DNA of 64,000 nt from NCBI RefSeq assembly GCF_037198315.1, contig NZ_CP144913.1, forward strand, positions 124,001-188,000. Reading direction: 5' to 3'. Source of the DNA: Janibacter sp. A1S7 (GTDB lineage: Bacteria > Actinomycetota > Actinomycetes > Actinomycetales > Dermatophilaceae). Under the pieces are notes generated by a model. The model was not told the DNA's origin, ran no database searches, and saw only the letters and a program-made list of their open reading frames with translations. Position 1 is the first letter of the stretch. Each line of letters starts with the position of its first letter. Position numbers and translations under genes: made by a program. Shown in pieces: positions 1-8,134 of this stretch.

Positions 1-37
1 GCGAAGCGGTCGCCCGCAGGATGGCAGGCTTGACCAC

Positions 38-817
38 GTGAACGAGCCGCGCACCTACCGCAAGGACACCTCCGCCGCGCCCCGTGGCTACTCCTCCTGG
101 GAGGCGGCCGGGCTGCTCTGGCTCGCCGAGGCCGAGGAGGGCGGCGGCGCCCACGTCGCCGAGCTGCGGGACGTCGACATCACCCACATCGACCTCGTGC
201 AGTACGCCCCGGCGCCCTCGACGAATGTCGCAGCCGACGAGTTCGGCGCCGCCCTCGCAGCCACCCACGCCGCAGGTGCGCCGGCCTTCGGTGCCCCGCC
301 CGCACGGTGGACCAGCCACGGCTTCATCGGACCCGGGGAGTCCCCGATGCCGATGCCGGTGGAGCCGACGCAGTCGTGGGGCGCCTTCTTCGCCGAGCAG
401 CGCATCCGTCACATGCTGCGCGCCGGGCGGTCCCAGGGGTTGTGGCAGGAGGAGGGCGAGCTCATCGAGCGCGTCGCCGCCCGCCTGGAGTCCGGTGAGT
501 TCGACGACGGCCGCCCGCCCGCGCGGATCCACGGCGACCTGTGGGCCGGCAACGTGCTGTGGACCCGGGAGGGCGCCGTCCTCATCGACCCGGCCGCGCA
601 CGGCGGCCACCCCGAGACCGACCTCGCGATGCTCCTGCTCTTCACCGCGCCGCACATCGCCCGCATCATCGCCGCGTACGACGAGGCCGCGCCCCTGGCT
701 GACGGCTGGCAGGAGCGCGTCGGTCTGCACCAGCTCTTCCCGGTGATGGTCCACGCGGTGATCTTCGGTGGTGGCTACGTCCAGCAGGCCGTGGACATGG
801 CGCGCAAGTACGCCTGA
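38..817 (+). CDS. Fructosamine kinase / aminoglycoside phosphotransferase-like kinase
   Basis: About 259 aa, close to the usual length of the bacterial fructosamine-kinase (FN3K) family, which phosphorylates ketosamines on glycated proteins or small amines. The protein-kinase-like catalytic loop is visible as HGDLWAGNVLW near residue 165, followed by the metal-binding segment LIDPAAHGGHPETDLAML. The N-terminus (YRKDTSAAPRGYSSWEAAGL) resembles the family's ATP-binding Lys region. The GTG start at 38 is the first plausible one. The frame stays open to the window edge, so a slightly longer N-terminus cannot be excluded. It ends 3 bp from the convergent acyl-CoA ligase gene. Substrate unknown. 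Confidence 0.8.
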   Translation: MNEPRTYRKDTSAAPRGYSSWEAAGLLWLAEAEEGGGAHVAELRDVDITHIDLVQYAPAPSTNVAADEFGAALAATHAAGAPAFGAPPARWTSHGFIGPGESPMPMPVEPTQSWGAFFAEQRIRHMLRAGRSQGLWQEEGELIERVAARLESGEFDDGRPPARIHGDLWAGNVLWTREGAVLIDPAAHGGHPETDLAMLLLFTAPHIARIIAAYDEAAPLADGWQERVGLHQLFPVMVHAVIFGGGYVQQAVDMARKYA

Positions 818-820
818 CCC

Positions 821-2584
821 TCACCCGGCGTACAGCGCCTCGATCTCCTCGGCGTAGGCGTCGTCGATCGGCTTGCGGCGCAGCTTCAGCGTCGGCGTGA
901 GCACGTCGCTGCCCGGTGCCCAGTACTCGGGGAGCACCCGGAACCGCTTGACCTGCTCCACGCGCGAGAGCTTGGCATTGCCCGCCTCGATTCCCTTGTC
1001 GATCTCGGCGACGAGCGCCGGGTGCTCCGCGAGGACAGCCGGGTCGGCGGCGACCCCGGCCTTCTCGGCGAACGCGGCGGCCGCGTCCGGGTCGAGCGTC
1101 ACCAGGGCGACGTTGTAGGGACGGCCATCACCCACGACGACGATCGTCGCGGCCAGCGGAGTGGTCACCTTGAGCGTGTTCTCGATGGTCGAGGGGGACA
1201 TGTTCTTGCCGCCGGAGCTGATGATCAGCTCCTTCTTGCGGTCGGTGATCGTCAGGTAACCGTCCTCGTCGAGTGTGCCGACGTCCCCGGTGTGCAGCCA
1301 CTCGTCCTCGTCGATCGCCTCGGCGGTCTTCTCGGGGTCGTGTCGGTAGCCGGTCATGATGCCCGGCCCGCGGAAGAGGACCTCGCCGTCCTCGGCGATG
1401 CGCAGCTCGCAGCCCGGGATCGCGGGACCGACGGTCCCGACCTTGATCTTCTCCGGGGGGTTGATCGTGCCCGCCCCGGTCAGCTCGGACATGCCCCAGA
1501 GCTCGCAGACGTTGACGCCGATCCCCATGAAGAAGGACAACGTCTCCGGCGCGATCGCCGCAGCGCCCGACCACGCCCAGCGCAGCTCGTCCAGTCCGAG
1601 CGCGGCGCGGACCTTGCTCAGCACGAGGCGGTCGGCGAGCCGGTACTGCACGGCCTGCGTGCCGGTGAGCGGCTGGCCGGCCAGGAGGGCGGCGCCCTGC
1701 TTCTCGGCCATCTGCAGGGCCCAGCCGCCGAGCTTCCGCTTCACCGGGCTCTCGGCCGCCGCGGTCTTGGCCTCGATGCCCATCTTGATCTTCTCCCACA
1801 CCCGGGGCACGGCGAACCAGACCGTCGGGCGGGCGTCCGGCAGAGCAACGGCGATCGTCCTGGGGTCGGGAACGTAGGTGACCTGGACCCCCTTCGTCAG
1901 ACCGAAGTACTGGGCTGACGCGCGGTCGGCGATGTGGGCAGAGGGCAGGAAGGAGGTGATCCGGTCCCCGAAGTGCACGTCGACGACCTGGGAGGCGGCC
2001 GCGGTCGTCAGCATCACGTTGGCGTGGGTGAGCTGGACCCCCTTCGGCGGACCGGTGGTACCGGAGGTGTAGATCAGCGTGACGAGGTCGTCCGGCTGGA
2101 CCGCCCGCCAGGCGGCCTCGAAGTCGAAGGCGGGGTCGCCGACGGCCTCGAGGTCGGCGAGGCTGTGGGTCGCGCCCTCCGGGGTGCCGTCCACGACGAT
2201 GATGTGATCGAGGGCGACCCCGGAGTCGAGGATGGCCGGCAGCAGGGCGGTCTCCGTGACCGCGATCCGGTTGCCGGCATTGCCGAAGAGGTACTCGATC
2301 TGCTCCGGAGCCGACGTGTTGTAGATGGAGAACGGCGCCATGCCCAGGTGCATGGCGCCGGCGTCGACCCAGGCGAACTCGGGCCGGTTGGTGAGCATGA
2401 TCCCGAGTGTGTCCCCGCGCCGGTACCCGAGGGCGGCCAGACCGGCGGTCACCGACTGCACGTGGTCGCCGTACTCGGCCCACGTGATCGAGACGGCGTC
2501 CCCGGCCGTGCGCAGCGCGACCGCCTCCGGGTCGACGGTCAGGGTGTGCTGGAAGGCTTCGCAGAGGGTGGCGGCGTCAGCCAT
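821..2584 (-). CDS. Long-chain fatty-acid--CoA ligase (AMP-forming)
   Basis: Protein of 587 aa that activates fatty acids to acyl-CoA through an acyl-adenylate. The AMP-binding P-loop YTSGTTGPPKG lies near residues 170-185. Further along are the adenylation motif WGMSELTGAG, the hinge LHTGDVGTLDEDGYLTITDRKKELI and a C-terminal domain with the acyl-transfer Lys region (LTPTLKLRRKPI). Length and order match the FadD15-like actinobacterial group. The open frame begins 24 codons upstream, but ATG 2584 is preceded by GGAG at good spacing and begins the recognisable protein (MADAATLCEAF). It is divergent from the sensor kinase operon; the intergenic space holds a motif-pair palindrome at 2684-2712. 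Confidence 0.93.
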   Translation of the reverse strand: MADAATLCEAFQHTLTVDPEAVALRTAGDAVSITWAEYGDHVQSVTAGLAALGYRRGDTLGIMLTNRPEFAWVDAGAMHLGMAPFSIYNTSAPEQIEYLFGNAGNRIAVTETALLPAILDSGVALDHIIVVDGTPEGATHSLADLEAVGDPAFDFEAAWRAVQPDDLVTLIYTSGTTGPPKGVQLTHANVMLTTAAASQVVDVHFGDRITSFLPSAHIADRASAQYFGLTKGVQVTYVPDPRTIAVALPDARPTVWFAVPRVWEKIKMGIEAKTAAAESPVKRKLGGWALQMAEKQGAALLAGQPLTGTQAVQYRLADRLVLSKVRAALGLDELRWAWSGAAAIAPETLSFFMGIGVNVCELWGMSELTGAGTINPPEKIKVGTVGPAIPGCELRIAEDGEVLFRGPGIMTGYRHDPEKTAEAIDEDEWLHTGDVGTLDEDGYLTITDRKKELIISSGGKNMSPSTIENTLKVTTPLAATIVVVGDGRPYNVALVTLDPDAAAAFAEKAGVAADPAVLAEHPALVAEIDKGIEAGNAKLSRVEQVKRFRVLPEYWAPGSDVLTPTLKLRRKPIDDAYAEEIEALYAG

Positions 2585-2683
2585 GGCGTCTCCATCGCAG
2601 GTGCCCTCCACGGTGAGGGCGATGCCACAGAGTAGGGCTCGCCGACGTCGCGCCACAAGGACGACGCCGCCCCGCTGCTTCCG

Positions 2684-2712
2684 GGCGAAGGGGGGGACAT
2701 CCCCCCTTCGCC
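2684..2712. repeat. 12-bp perfect inverted repeat made of two CGAAGGGGG motifs
   Basis: Left arm GGCGAAGGGGGG and right arm CCCCCCTTCGCC are separated by 5 bp. It lies between two divergent genes (acyl-CoA ligase start 2584, sensor kinase start 2765), so it is not at a normal terminator position. It may be an operator, or one of the dispersed motif pairs described in the findings. Confidence 0.75.
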
Positions 2713-2764
2713 TTGGGGGAGAACTCGGCAGACCCGGCCGTCACCGGCTGCGAGAGTTGTCCTC

Positions 2765-4063
2765 GTGACCACGCAGACGATGAATCCACCACTGGAGCGG
2801 CTGGAGCGGCCGAGCCTCGGGCGACGCTGGCTCGCCGGCTGGGGGAGTGTCCTGCTGCTCGTGACGAGCGTGCTGACCTCCTTCGGGGCCTTCGTGCTGA
2901 CCATCGCGATCGTCAGCGCCGCCGTGCTGATCACCGTCGGGGGCCTGGGTCTGCTGCTGCTCATCCCGCTCGTCTGGCTGGCCGGTGTGCTCGGCCACGG
3001 GGAGCGCCACCGGATCGTCGCGCTCTCCGGTCGGCGGGTCCATCCGCCGGCGCGGCGTGACCAGCCGCTGTGGCGGCGGCTGCTCCTCGACGAGCACTCC
3101 TGGCGCAGCGTGGCCTACTTCGTCCTGCACTCGATGTGGGGTGCCGTCACCGGGTGGATCGCCCTGACCGCGCTGGCCCAAGCACTGCTGCTCCTGCTGC
3201 TCCCCGCCTTCGCCGGCGGCATCCCGGACGAGGGGATCTCCCTCTTCGGCTTCCTCACCGTGGACGGGATCGTGGCGCTGTCCGTCGTGTGGGTGATCGC
3301 CGTCGTCACCGTCCTGCTGCTGCCACCCGTCGCCCATCTGGTGACCTCCGTCGACGTGATGCTCGCCCGGTGGCTGCTCGGCCGGGACGAGGGCAAGGTG
3401 CTCGAGCACCTCACCGCCCGCGTCGACACCCTCACCGACTCCCGCCGCGAGGCCGTGGACTCCGTCGAGACCGAGCGCCGCCGGATCGAGCGGGACCTGC
3501 ACGACGGGCCGCAGCAGCGCCTGGTCTCCATCGCGATGACCCTCGGCATGGCCCAGCAGGCAATCCACGAGGACCCGCAGACCGCGGCCGGGCTCGTGGA
3601 CGAGGCACACCGCTCGGCCAAGGAGGCCATCGTCGAGATGCGCCACGTCGCCCGCGGGATCGTCCCCCCGATCCTCGCCGACCGTGGCCTGGAGGCCGCG
3701 CTGCCCGCGCTCGCCGCCCGCTCCGCGGTCCCGGTGTCCGTGGACGTGCGCGACGTGGGCCGGCTCGACCCGACGACCGAGGCGATCGCGTACTTCGTCG
3801 TCAGCGAGGCGCTGACCAATGTCGCCAAGCACTCCGGTGCCGGGCGGGCCCACGTGGGCGTCACCCGCGACGAGCAGCACCTGACGACGATCGTCACCGA
3901 CGACGGCCGGGGCGACGCCGATCCGGCCCGCGGTACCGGCCTGACCGGGCTGCGCCAGCGGGTCAGCGCCGTTGACGGTGCCCTCCAGGTCGACTCCCCA
4001 CCCGGGGGAGGGACTCGTCTGACCGCAACCCTCCCCCTTCGCACCGGACGGAGCCTGTCATGA
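2765..4063 (+). CDS. Sensor histidine kinase (NarL-type two-component system)
   Basis: Protein of 432 aa in the inner membrane. The N-terminal half has about four hydrophobic segments in two groups (near residues 25-75 and 120-200). A HisKA_3 dimerisation segment follows, with the phosphoacceptor in ERRRIERDLHDG (His246). The HATPase domain carries the N-box SEALTNVAKHSGAG and glycine box TDDGRGDAD...GTGLTGLRQR. The GTG start at 2765 is the first in frame. The stop overlaps the response-regulator start as ATGA, so the two are translationally coupled. The signal sensed is unknown; the third gene of the operon encodes a DUF4097 protein, which suggests an envelope-related role (inference). Confidence 0.92.
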   Translation: MTTQTMNPPLERLERPSLGRRWLAGWGSVLLLVTSVLTSFGAFVLTIAIVSAAVLITVGGLGLLLLIPLVWLAGVLGHGERHRIVALSGRRVHPPARRDQPLWRRLLLDEHSWRSVAYFVLHSMWGAVTGWIALTALAQALLLLLLPAFAGGIPDEGISLFGFLTVDGIVALSVVWVIAVVTVLLLPPVAHLVTSVDVMLARWLLGRDEGKVLEHLTARVDTLTDSRREAVDSVETERRRIERDLHDGPQQRLVSIAMTLGMAQQAIHEDPQTAAGLVDEAHRSAKEAIVEMRHVARGIVPPILADRGLEAALPALAARSAVPVSVDVRDVGRLDPTTEAIAYFVVSEALTNVAKHSGAGRAHVGVTRDEQHLTTIVTDDGRGDADPARGTGLTGLRQRVSAVDGALQVDSPPGGGTRLTATLPLRTGRSLS

Positions 4064-4731
4064 GCGACCGGACCACCCCCACCAAGGTCGTGCTGGCCGA
4101 GGACTCGGTCCTGCTGCGCGACGGCATCGTGCGGCTGCTGACCTCGGCGGGCTTCGAGGTGGCGGCCGCGTGCCCCGACGCGCAGACCTTCCTGGCCGCC
4201 GTCGAGGAGCACGGCCCCGACCTCGTCGTCGTCGACGTGCGGATGCCCCCGACCTTCACCTCCGAGGGCATCGTCGCCGCGCTGCGGGTCCGCGAGAGCC
4301 ACCCCGAGACCGCCGTCATGGTGCTCAGCCAGTACGTCGAGGAGCAGTACGCCACCGAGCTCGTGGCCTCCCGGTCGAAGGGGGTGGGCTACCTCCTCAA
4401 GGACCGCGTCGCCGACACGAGTGACTTCATCGCCGCCGTGCGGGACGTCGCCGGCGGCGGCACCGTCCTCGACCCCGAGGTCGTCACCCAGCTGCTCACG
4501 CGGGCCCGACACGCCGACCCGCTCGCGGCGCTCACCCCGCGCGAGCGGGACGTGCTCGACCTGATGGCCCAGGGCCGGACGAACTCCGCGATCGCCACCG
4601 AGCTCTTCGTCTCCCACGGTGCGGTCGAGAAGCACGTGACCTCGATCTTCACCAAGCTCGACCTGCCGCCCGCCGAGGGTGACCACCGCCGGGTGCTCGC
4701 CGTGCTCCGCTGGCTCGACCAGGAGGACTGA
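4060..4731 (+). CDS. LuxR/NarL-family response regulator
   Basis: Protein of 223 aa. The receiver domain has the acidic pocket and phosphoacceptor Asp59 in VVVDVRMPPTF, and the conserved Lys in GYLLKDRV. The C-terminal LuxR-type helix-turn-helix (LTPRERDVLDLMAQGRTNSA, then HGAVEKHVTSIFTKL) spans roughly residues 150-215. It overlaps the upstream kinase by 4 bp and is 3 bp from the next gene. It should act as a DNA-binding output partner of the 2765-4063 kinase. Confidence 0.94.
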   Translation: MSDRTTPTKVVLAEDSVLLRDGIVRLLTSAGFEVAAACPDAQTFLAAVEEHGPDLVVVDVRMPPTFTSEGIVAALRVRESHPETAVMVLSQYVEEQYATELVASRSKGVGYLLKDRVADTSDFIAAVRDVAGGGTVLDPEVVTQLLTRARHADPLAALTPRERDVLDLMAQGRTNSAIATELFVSHGAVEKHVTSIFTKLDLPPAEGDHRRVLAVLRWLDQED

Positions 4732-4734
4732 CCG

Positions 4735-5583
4735 ATGACCCAGACCCCGACACCCATCCCTCCCGGCGTGCCACAGGACCCGGAGCTGCGCGAGCGGTAC
4801 CTCCTCGATGCCGAGCGGGCCCGGCAGGACAAGCGCTCCGAGTCGGCCCGGATGGCCGCGGAGGTCCCCCCTTCGCGCACACCGTCCGGCCCGATCTGGG
4901 TGGTCGCGGCACTGGTGTCCCTGGTCCTGGTGGTGGGCACCGGCGCGGCCCTGGCCGGACCCATGCTCAGGCAGAGCGAGGCGACCGAGCGTCCGCTTCC
5001 GGTGGCGCTCTCCCGGGTGGAGGTGGGCAACGGCACCGGTGACGTGCGCGTGCGCGTCGCCGAGCCCGGTGAGCGCCCGGCGGTCACCTCCACGGTCGAG
5101 TGGGGGCTGCGCAGGCCCACGACCCGCATCGACGTCTCCGGCAGCACGGCGGCGCTGCACGGCGAGTGCCCGAACGGCTTCATCACGGTGTGCAGCACGG
5201 ACTGGCTGGTCGTCGTCCCGGCCGGCACTGCCATCGACATCAGTCAGGGCCTCGGCGGCGTCACGGTCGAGGGACCGCGCGGTGAGCTCGACATCGAGGC
5301 GGGCGTCGGGGACATCGAGATCACCGAAGCGCAGTCGCAGCAGATCGACGTGCGGACGGGCGTCGGGTCCGTGCGGATCGAGTCGGTGGAACCACCGCAG
5401 GTCCTGCAGGCCTCCGTCGGAGTGGGCGACCTGACGGCTCGCCTGCCGGGGACCGCCACCTACGACATGGACACCGACGTCGGGACCGGCGAGGTCAGCA
5501 ACACGCTCGGTAGTACCCCGGGAGCGGACCATCGGGCCCACCTGGAGGTCGGCGTCGGCGAGATGAACGTCGCCGGCTCCTGA
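4735..5583 (+). CDS. Membrane-anchored DUF4097 (beta-strand repeat) protein
   Basis: Protein of 282 aa. A charged cytoplasmic N-terminus of about 58 residues precedes one transmembrane helix (about 59-84, IWVVAALVSLVLVVGTG). The outer region is built of repeated short beta strands of the type VGNGTGDVRV, AGVGDIEI, TGVGSVRI, VGVGDL and TDVGTGEV. This is the DUF4097 putative-adhesin fold, common beside LiaF/PspC-type envelope stress systems. It starts 3 bp after the response regulator and is the third gene of the operon. It may be a signal partner or target of the two-component system. Confidence 0.8.
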   Translation: MTQTPTPIPPGVPQDPELRERYLLDAERARQDKRSESARMAAEVPPSRTPSGPIWVVAALVSLVLVVGTGAALAGPMLRQSEATERPLPVALSRVEVGNGTGDVRVRVAEPGERPAVTSTVEWGLRRPTTRIDVSGSTAALHGECPNGFITVCSTDWLVVVPAGTAIDISQGLGGVTVEGPRGELDIEAGVGDIEITEAQSQQIDVRTGVGSVRIESVEPPQVLQASVGVGDLTARLPGTATYDMDTDVGTGEVSNTLGSTPGADHRAHLEVGVGEMNVAGS

Positions 5584-5667
5584 CGGCTCGAACCCGACCG
5601 ATCGTCATCGACGTGCCTGATCGGATCTCGTGCGTCGTAGCGCAGCGGGACCATGGGGCCCTCGCGG

Positions 5668-6084
5668 TCACCGCCCCGTGTGGGCCTCAGGAGCCGTCCG
5701 GCGCAGACCGGTCAACAGCCCGCCGATGAGGGCCGGGACGGCCACGAGGGAGGTCAGGAACGGCCCGATCTCCCACAGGTCGGACACGACGACACCGCTG
5801 TCAGGAGGCCAGGGGTCGAACGTCGCGATCATCGCCACCGCGACGAGGACGGCGGTGGCGACCCAGATGACCACGGTCGAGAGGACCCCGACCCGCCGCC
5901 CGTCGATCAGACCGCCGAGTCCGGAGAGCACCATGAGCAGGACGAAGGTGAGCAGACCGGCCCCGATGTTCGCGCCGCCGGAGGTGTCGAGCAGGCCCAC
6001 GAACCACGACAGCCCGAGGTGCACCCCGATCACCGTGACCGTACGCACGGCGATGTCACGCAGGATGCAGGCGGTGGTGGTCAT
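5668..6084 (-). CDS. Small membrane protein of unknown function
   Basis: Protein of 138 aa with about four hydrophobic helices: VTVIGVHLGLSWFVGLL, GAGLLTFVLLMVLSGLGGL, VLSTVVIWVATAVLVAVAMI and a last one with SLVAVPALIGGLL. I recognise no domain. The ATG start at 6084 has an AAGGA ribosome-binding site about 8 bp upstream. It is convergent with the DUF4097 gene, about 84 bp away. The gene stands alone, with 92 bp separating it from the glycosylase end. Confidence 0.65.
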   Translation of the reverse strand: MTTTACILRDIAVRTVTVIGVHLGLSWFVGLLDTSGGANIGAGLLTFVLLMVLSGLGGLIDGRRVGVLSTVVIWVATAVLVAVAMIATFDPWPPDSGVVVSDLWEIGPFLTSLVAVPALIGGLLTGLRRTAPEAHTGR

Positions 6085-6176
6085 GGAGACATCCTTCCGC
6101 GATCGAGGTCAGGGCACATCCGCACGCGTACTCACTCGCGACCACGTCCGACCCCTCGTGCCGCCGTCGGACGGGA

Positions 6177-7037
6177 TCACTTGAGGAACTTGCTGGTGCG
6201 CCGGTCGGCGAGCACCTTGCCGTCGGTCTGGCAGGTGGCGCAGTACTGCAGTGAGCGGTCGGCGAAGCTGACCTCGCGCACCACGTCCCCGCACACCGGG
6301 CACGCCCCGCCGGTACGGCCGTGGACGCGCATCCTCTCGCGCTTGGCGTCCTTGAGCTCCTTCGCCGGTCTGCCGGAGGCGGCGGCGACCGCGTCGGTCA
6401 GGGTCGTGCGCAGGGCCCGGTAGAGCACGTCGACCTCGTCGTCGGTGAGCTTCGCGGCATGGGCGAAGGGAGACAGCCGCGCCACGTGCAGCACCTCGTC
6501 GGAGTAGGCATTGCCGACGCCGGCGATGAGGGACTGGTCGCGCAGGACGCCCTTGATCTGCGCCGACCGCCCGGCGAGGACCTCGCCGAAGGCCTCCCGG
6601 GTGAAGCCCGGTGAGAGCGGGTCCGGGCCGAGGCGGGCGACACCCGGCACGTCCTGCACGTCCCGGACCAGGTAGGCGGCGACGCTCTTCCTCGTCCCCG
6701 CCTCGGTCAGGTCGAAGCCGGAGCCGTCGGACATCCGCAGCCGTAGCGCGATCGGTGACGTGCCCGGGCGCAGCATGGTCCGGGGCAGCTCCTCGCTGAA
6801 TCGGACCCATCCCGCGCGGGCCAGGTGGATCACCAGGTGCGTCCCGTCGCAGTCGACGTCGAGGAACTTCCCGTGCCGGTGCACCCCGTCGACCGGGGCG
6901 CCGGAGAGCGCCTGCGGCGGTGGGTCGACCGTCTTGAGGACGGTGAAGGAGGCGAGCTCCAGCGCCTCGACCGCGTGCCCGCGCAGCCGCTCGTCGAGGA
7001 AGTCGACGAGTCCCTGCACCTCGGGCAGCTCAGGCAT
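6177..7037 (-). CDS. Fpg/Nei-family DNA glycosylase
   Basis: Protein of 286 aa. The mature N-terminus MPELPEVQ supplies the catalytic Pro2 and Glu3 used for base excision and beta/delta-elimination. HRHGKFLDVDCDG and LVIHLARAGWVRF follow. The helix-two-turn-helix segment includes AGVGNAYSDEVLHVARLSP. A C-terminal zinc finger has two CxxC pairs (CPVCGDVV and CATCQTDGK). It repairs oxidised bases. The frame is open 24 codons upstream, but ATG 7037 gives the required Pro at position 2. It overlaps the upstream App1-like gene by 8 bp, so the two are co-transcribed. Fpg versus endonuclease VIII cannot be settled by eye. Confidence 0.92.
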   Translation of the reverse strand: MPELPEVQGLVDFLDERLRGHAVEALELASFTVLKTVDPPPQALSGAPVDGVHRHGKFLDVDCDGTHLVIHLARAGWVRFSEELPRTMLRPGTSPIALRLRMSDGSGFDLTEAGTRKSVAAYLVRDVQDVPGVARLGPDPLSPGFTREAFGEVLAGRSAQIKGVLRDQSLIAGVGNAYSDEVLHVARLSPFAHAAKLTDDEVDVLYRALRTTLTDAVAAASGRPAKELKDAKRERMRVHGRTGGACPVCGDVVREVSFADRSLQYCATCQTDGKVLADRRTSKFLK

Positions 7038-8106
7038 CGCGTCGCTCCGCAGGTGCGATCCCGAGGGCCTGGCGCATCTGCTCCAGCATCGTGTAGCCGT
7101 CCGCCGCATGGCAGATCGGTAGCTGGACCCCGACGTGCTGCTCGTAGGCGTCGGTCGCGATCGGGGTGAAGTGGCTCAGCAGCTGCTCGGTCGCGGACAG
7201 CACCCGGATACCGATCGCCCGCACGCGGTCGGGACGCTGCTCGGCGAACTCGCCGTAGATGCTCGGGTCGTGCTGCCCGTCGTCACCGATGAGCACCCAC
7301 CTCACCTCGGGCAGCTCGCGCGCCAGCCGGTGCAGGCAGGCGCGCTTGTGGTCCTGGCCCGAGCGGAACCAGCCGGTGTTGGTCGGACCCCAGTCGGTCA
7401 TGAGCATCGGTCCGAGCGGGTAGCCGGCCCGACGCAGGAACCGGGTCAGCGGTGGCACGGCGTTCCACGCGCCCGTCGAGACGTAGATGATCGGCGCGTT
7501 CGGGTGCTCCCGCAGCAGCTCGCGGTACATCGTCGCCATGCCCGGCACGGCCCGGCGGGTGCCCTCGTGACGGAAGAAGGTGTTGTACGCGGCGATCATC
7601 GGCCGCGGCATCGTCGTGGTGATGATGGTGTCGTCGATGTCGGAGACGATGCCGAAGGTCTCCTGCGGGTCGACGATGAAGACCGCCGCCGTCGTGTCCG
7701 CGGCCCGGGGCGAGGAGACGTGCAGGTGGTGCCAGCCCGGCGCCAGGTCGTGGCCGGTGATCGTCAGGTCGAGGATGCCCGACCGGTCCACGCGGGTCCG
7801 GAACTCCTTCTCCCCGACGGTCACGGTGACCGGCTCGCCACTGGCCGGGGTGGCGAAGAAGAAGCGCCACCCCCTTCGCTCGTTGTCGGCGGTCCGCAGC
7901 TCCAGCCAGGTCGCCCGCGCATCGGCCGCGGCGGGCGCGTAGGGGCGGCGGGTCATCAGGACCCGGCCGAGGACGCGGACCCGGTCGACGCTGCCGTATC
8001 CGGTGTGGGCGAGCACGCGTGTGCCCCAACCACGGCGACGCATGGCGCCCGCCACTTGGCGGTGCCAGGCGTCCTCGATGATCGCGGCGAAGTGCGGTCT
8101 CGGCAT
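7030..8106 (-). CDS. App1-family phosphatidate phosphatase-like protein (DUF2183)
   Basis: Protein of 358 aa. The HAD-type catalytic motif SDIDDTIITTTM lies near residues 150-162, in the App1/DUF2183 arrangement. An N-terminal beta-rich region (about 40-140) precedes it. FIVDPQETFGIV comes just before the motif, and YVSTGAWN and VLIGDDGQHDPSIY carry later HAD motifs. Family members dephosphorylate phosphatidate or similar lipids; bacterial substrates are mostly unproven. A TAGGCT -10-like hexamer lies 7 bp before the ATG, suggesting a leaderless transcript. It is the first gene of the App1-nei operon and divergent from the gene at 8135. Confidence 0.85.
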   Translation of the reverse strand: MPRPHFAAIIEDAWHRQVAGAMRRRGWGTRVLAHTGYGSVDRVRVLGRVLMTRRPYAPAAADARATWLELRTADNERRGWRFFFATPASGEPVTVTVGEKEFRTRVDRSGILDLTITGHDLAPGWHHLHVSSPRAADTTAAVFIVDPQETFGIVSDIDDTIITTTMPRPMIAAYNTFFRHEGTRRAVPGMATMYRELLREHPNAPIIYVSTGAWNAVPPLTRFLRRAGYPLGPMLMTDWGPTNTGWFRSGQDHKRACLHRLARELPEVRWVLIGDDGQHDPSIYGEFAEQRPDRVRAIGIRVLSATEQLLSHFTPIATDAYEQHVGVQLPICHAADGYTMLEQMRQALGIAPAERRDA

Positions 8107-8134
8107 GGTCCCGAGCCTAGGGGAGGATGGCCGG

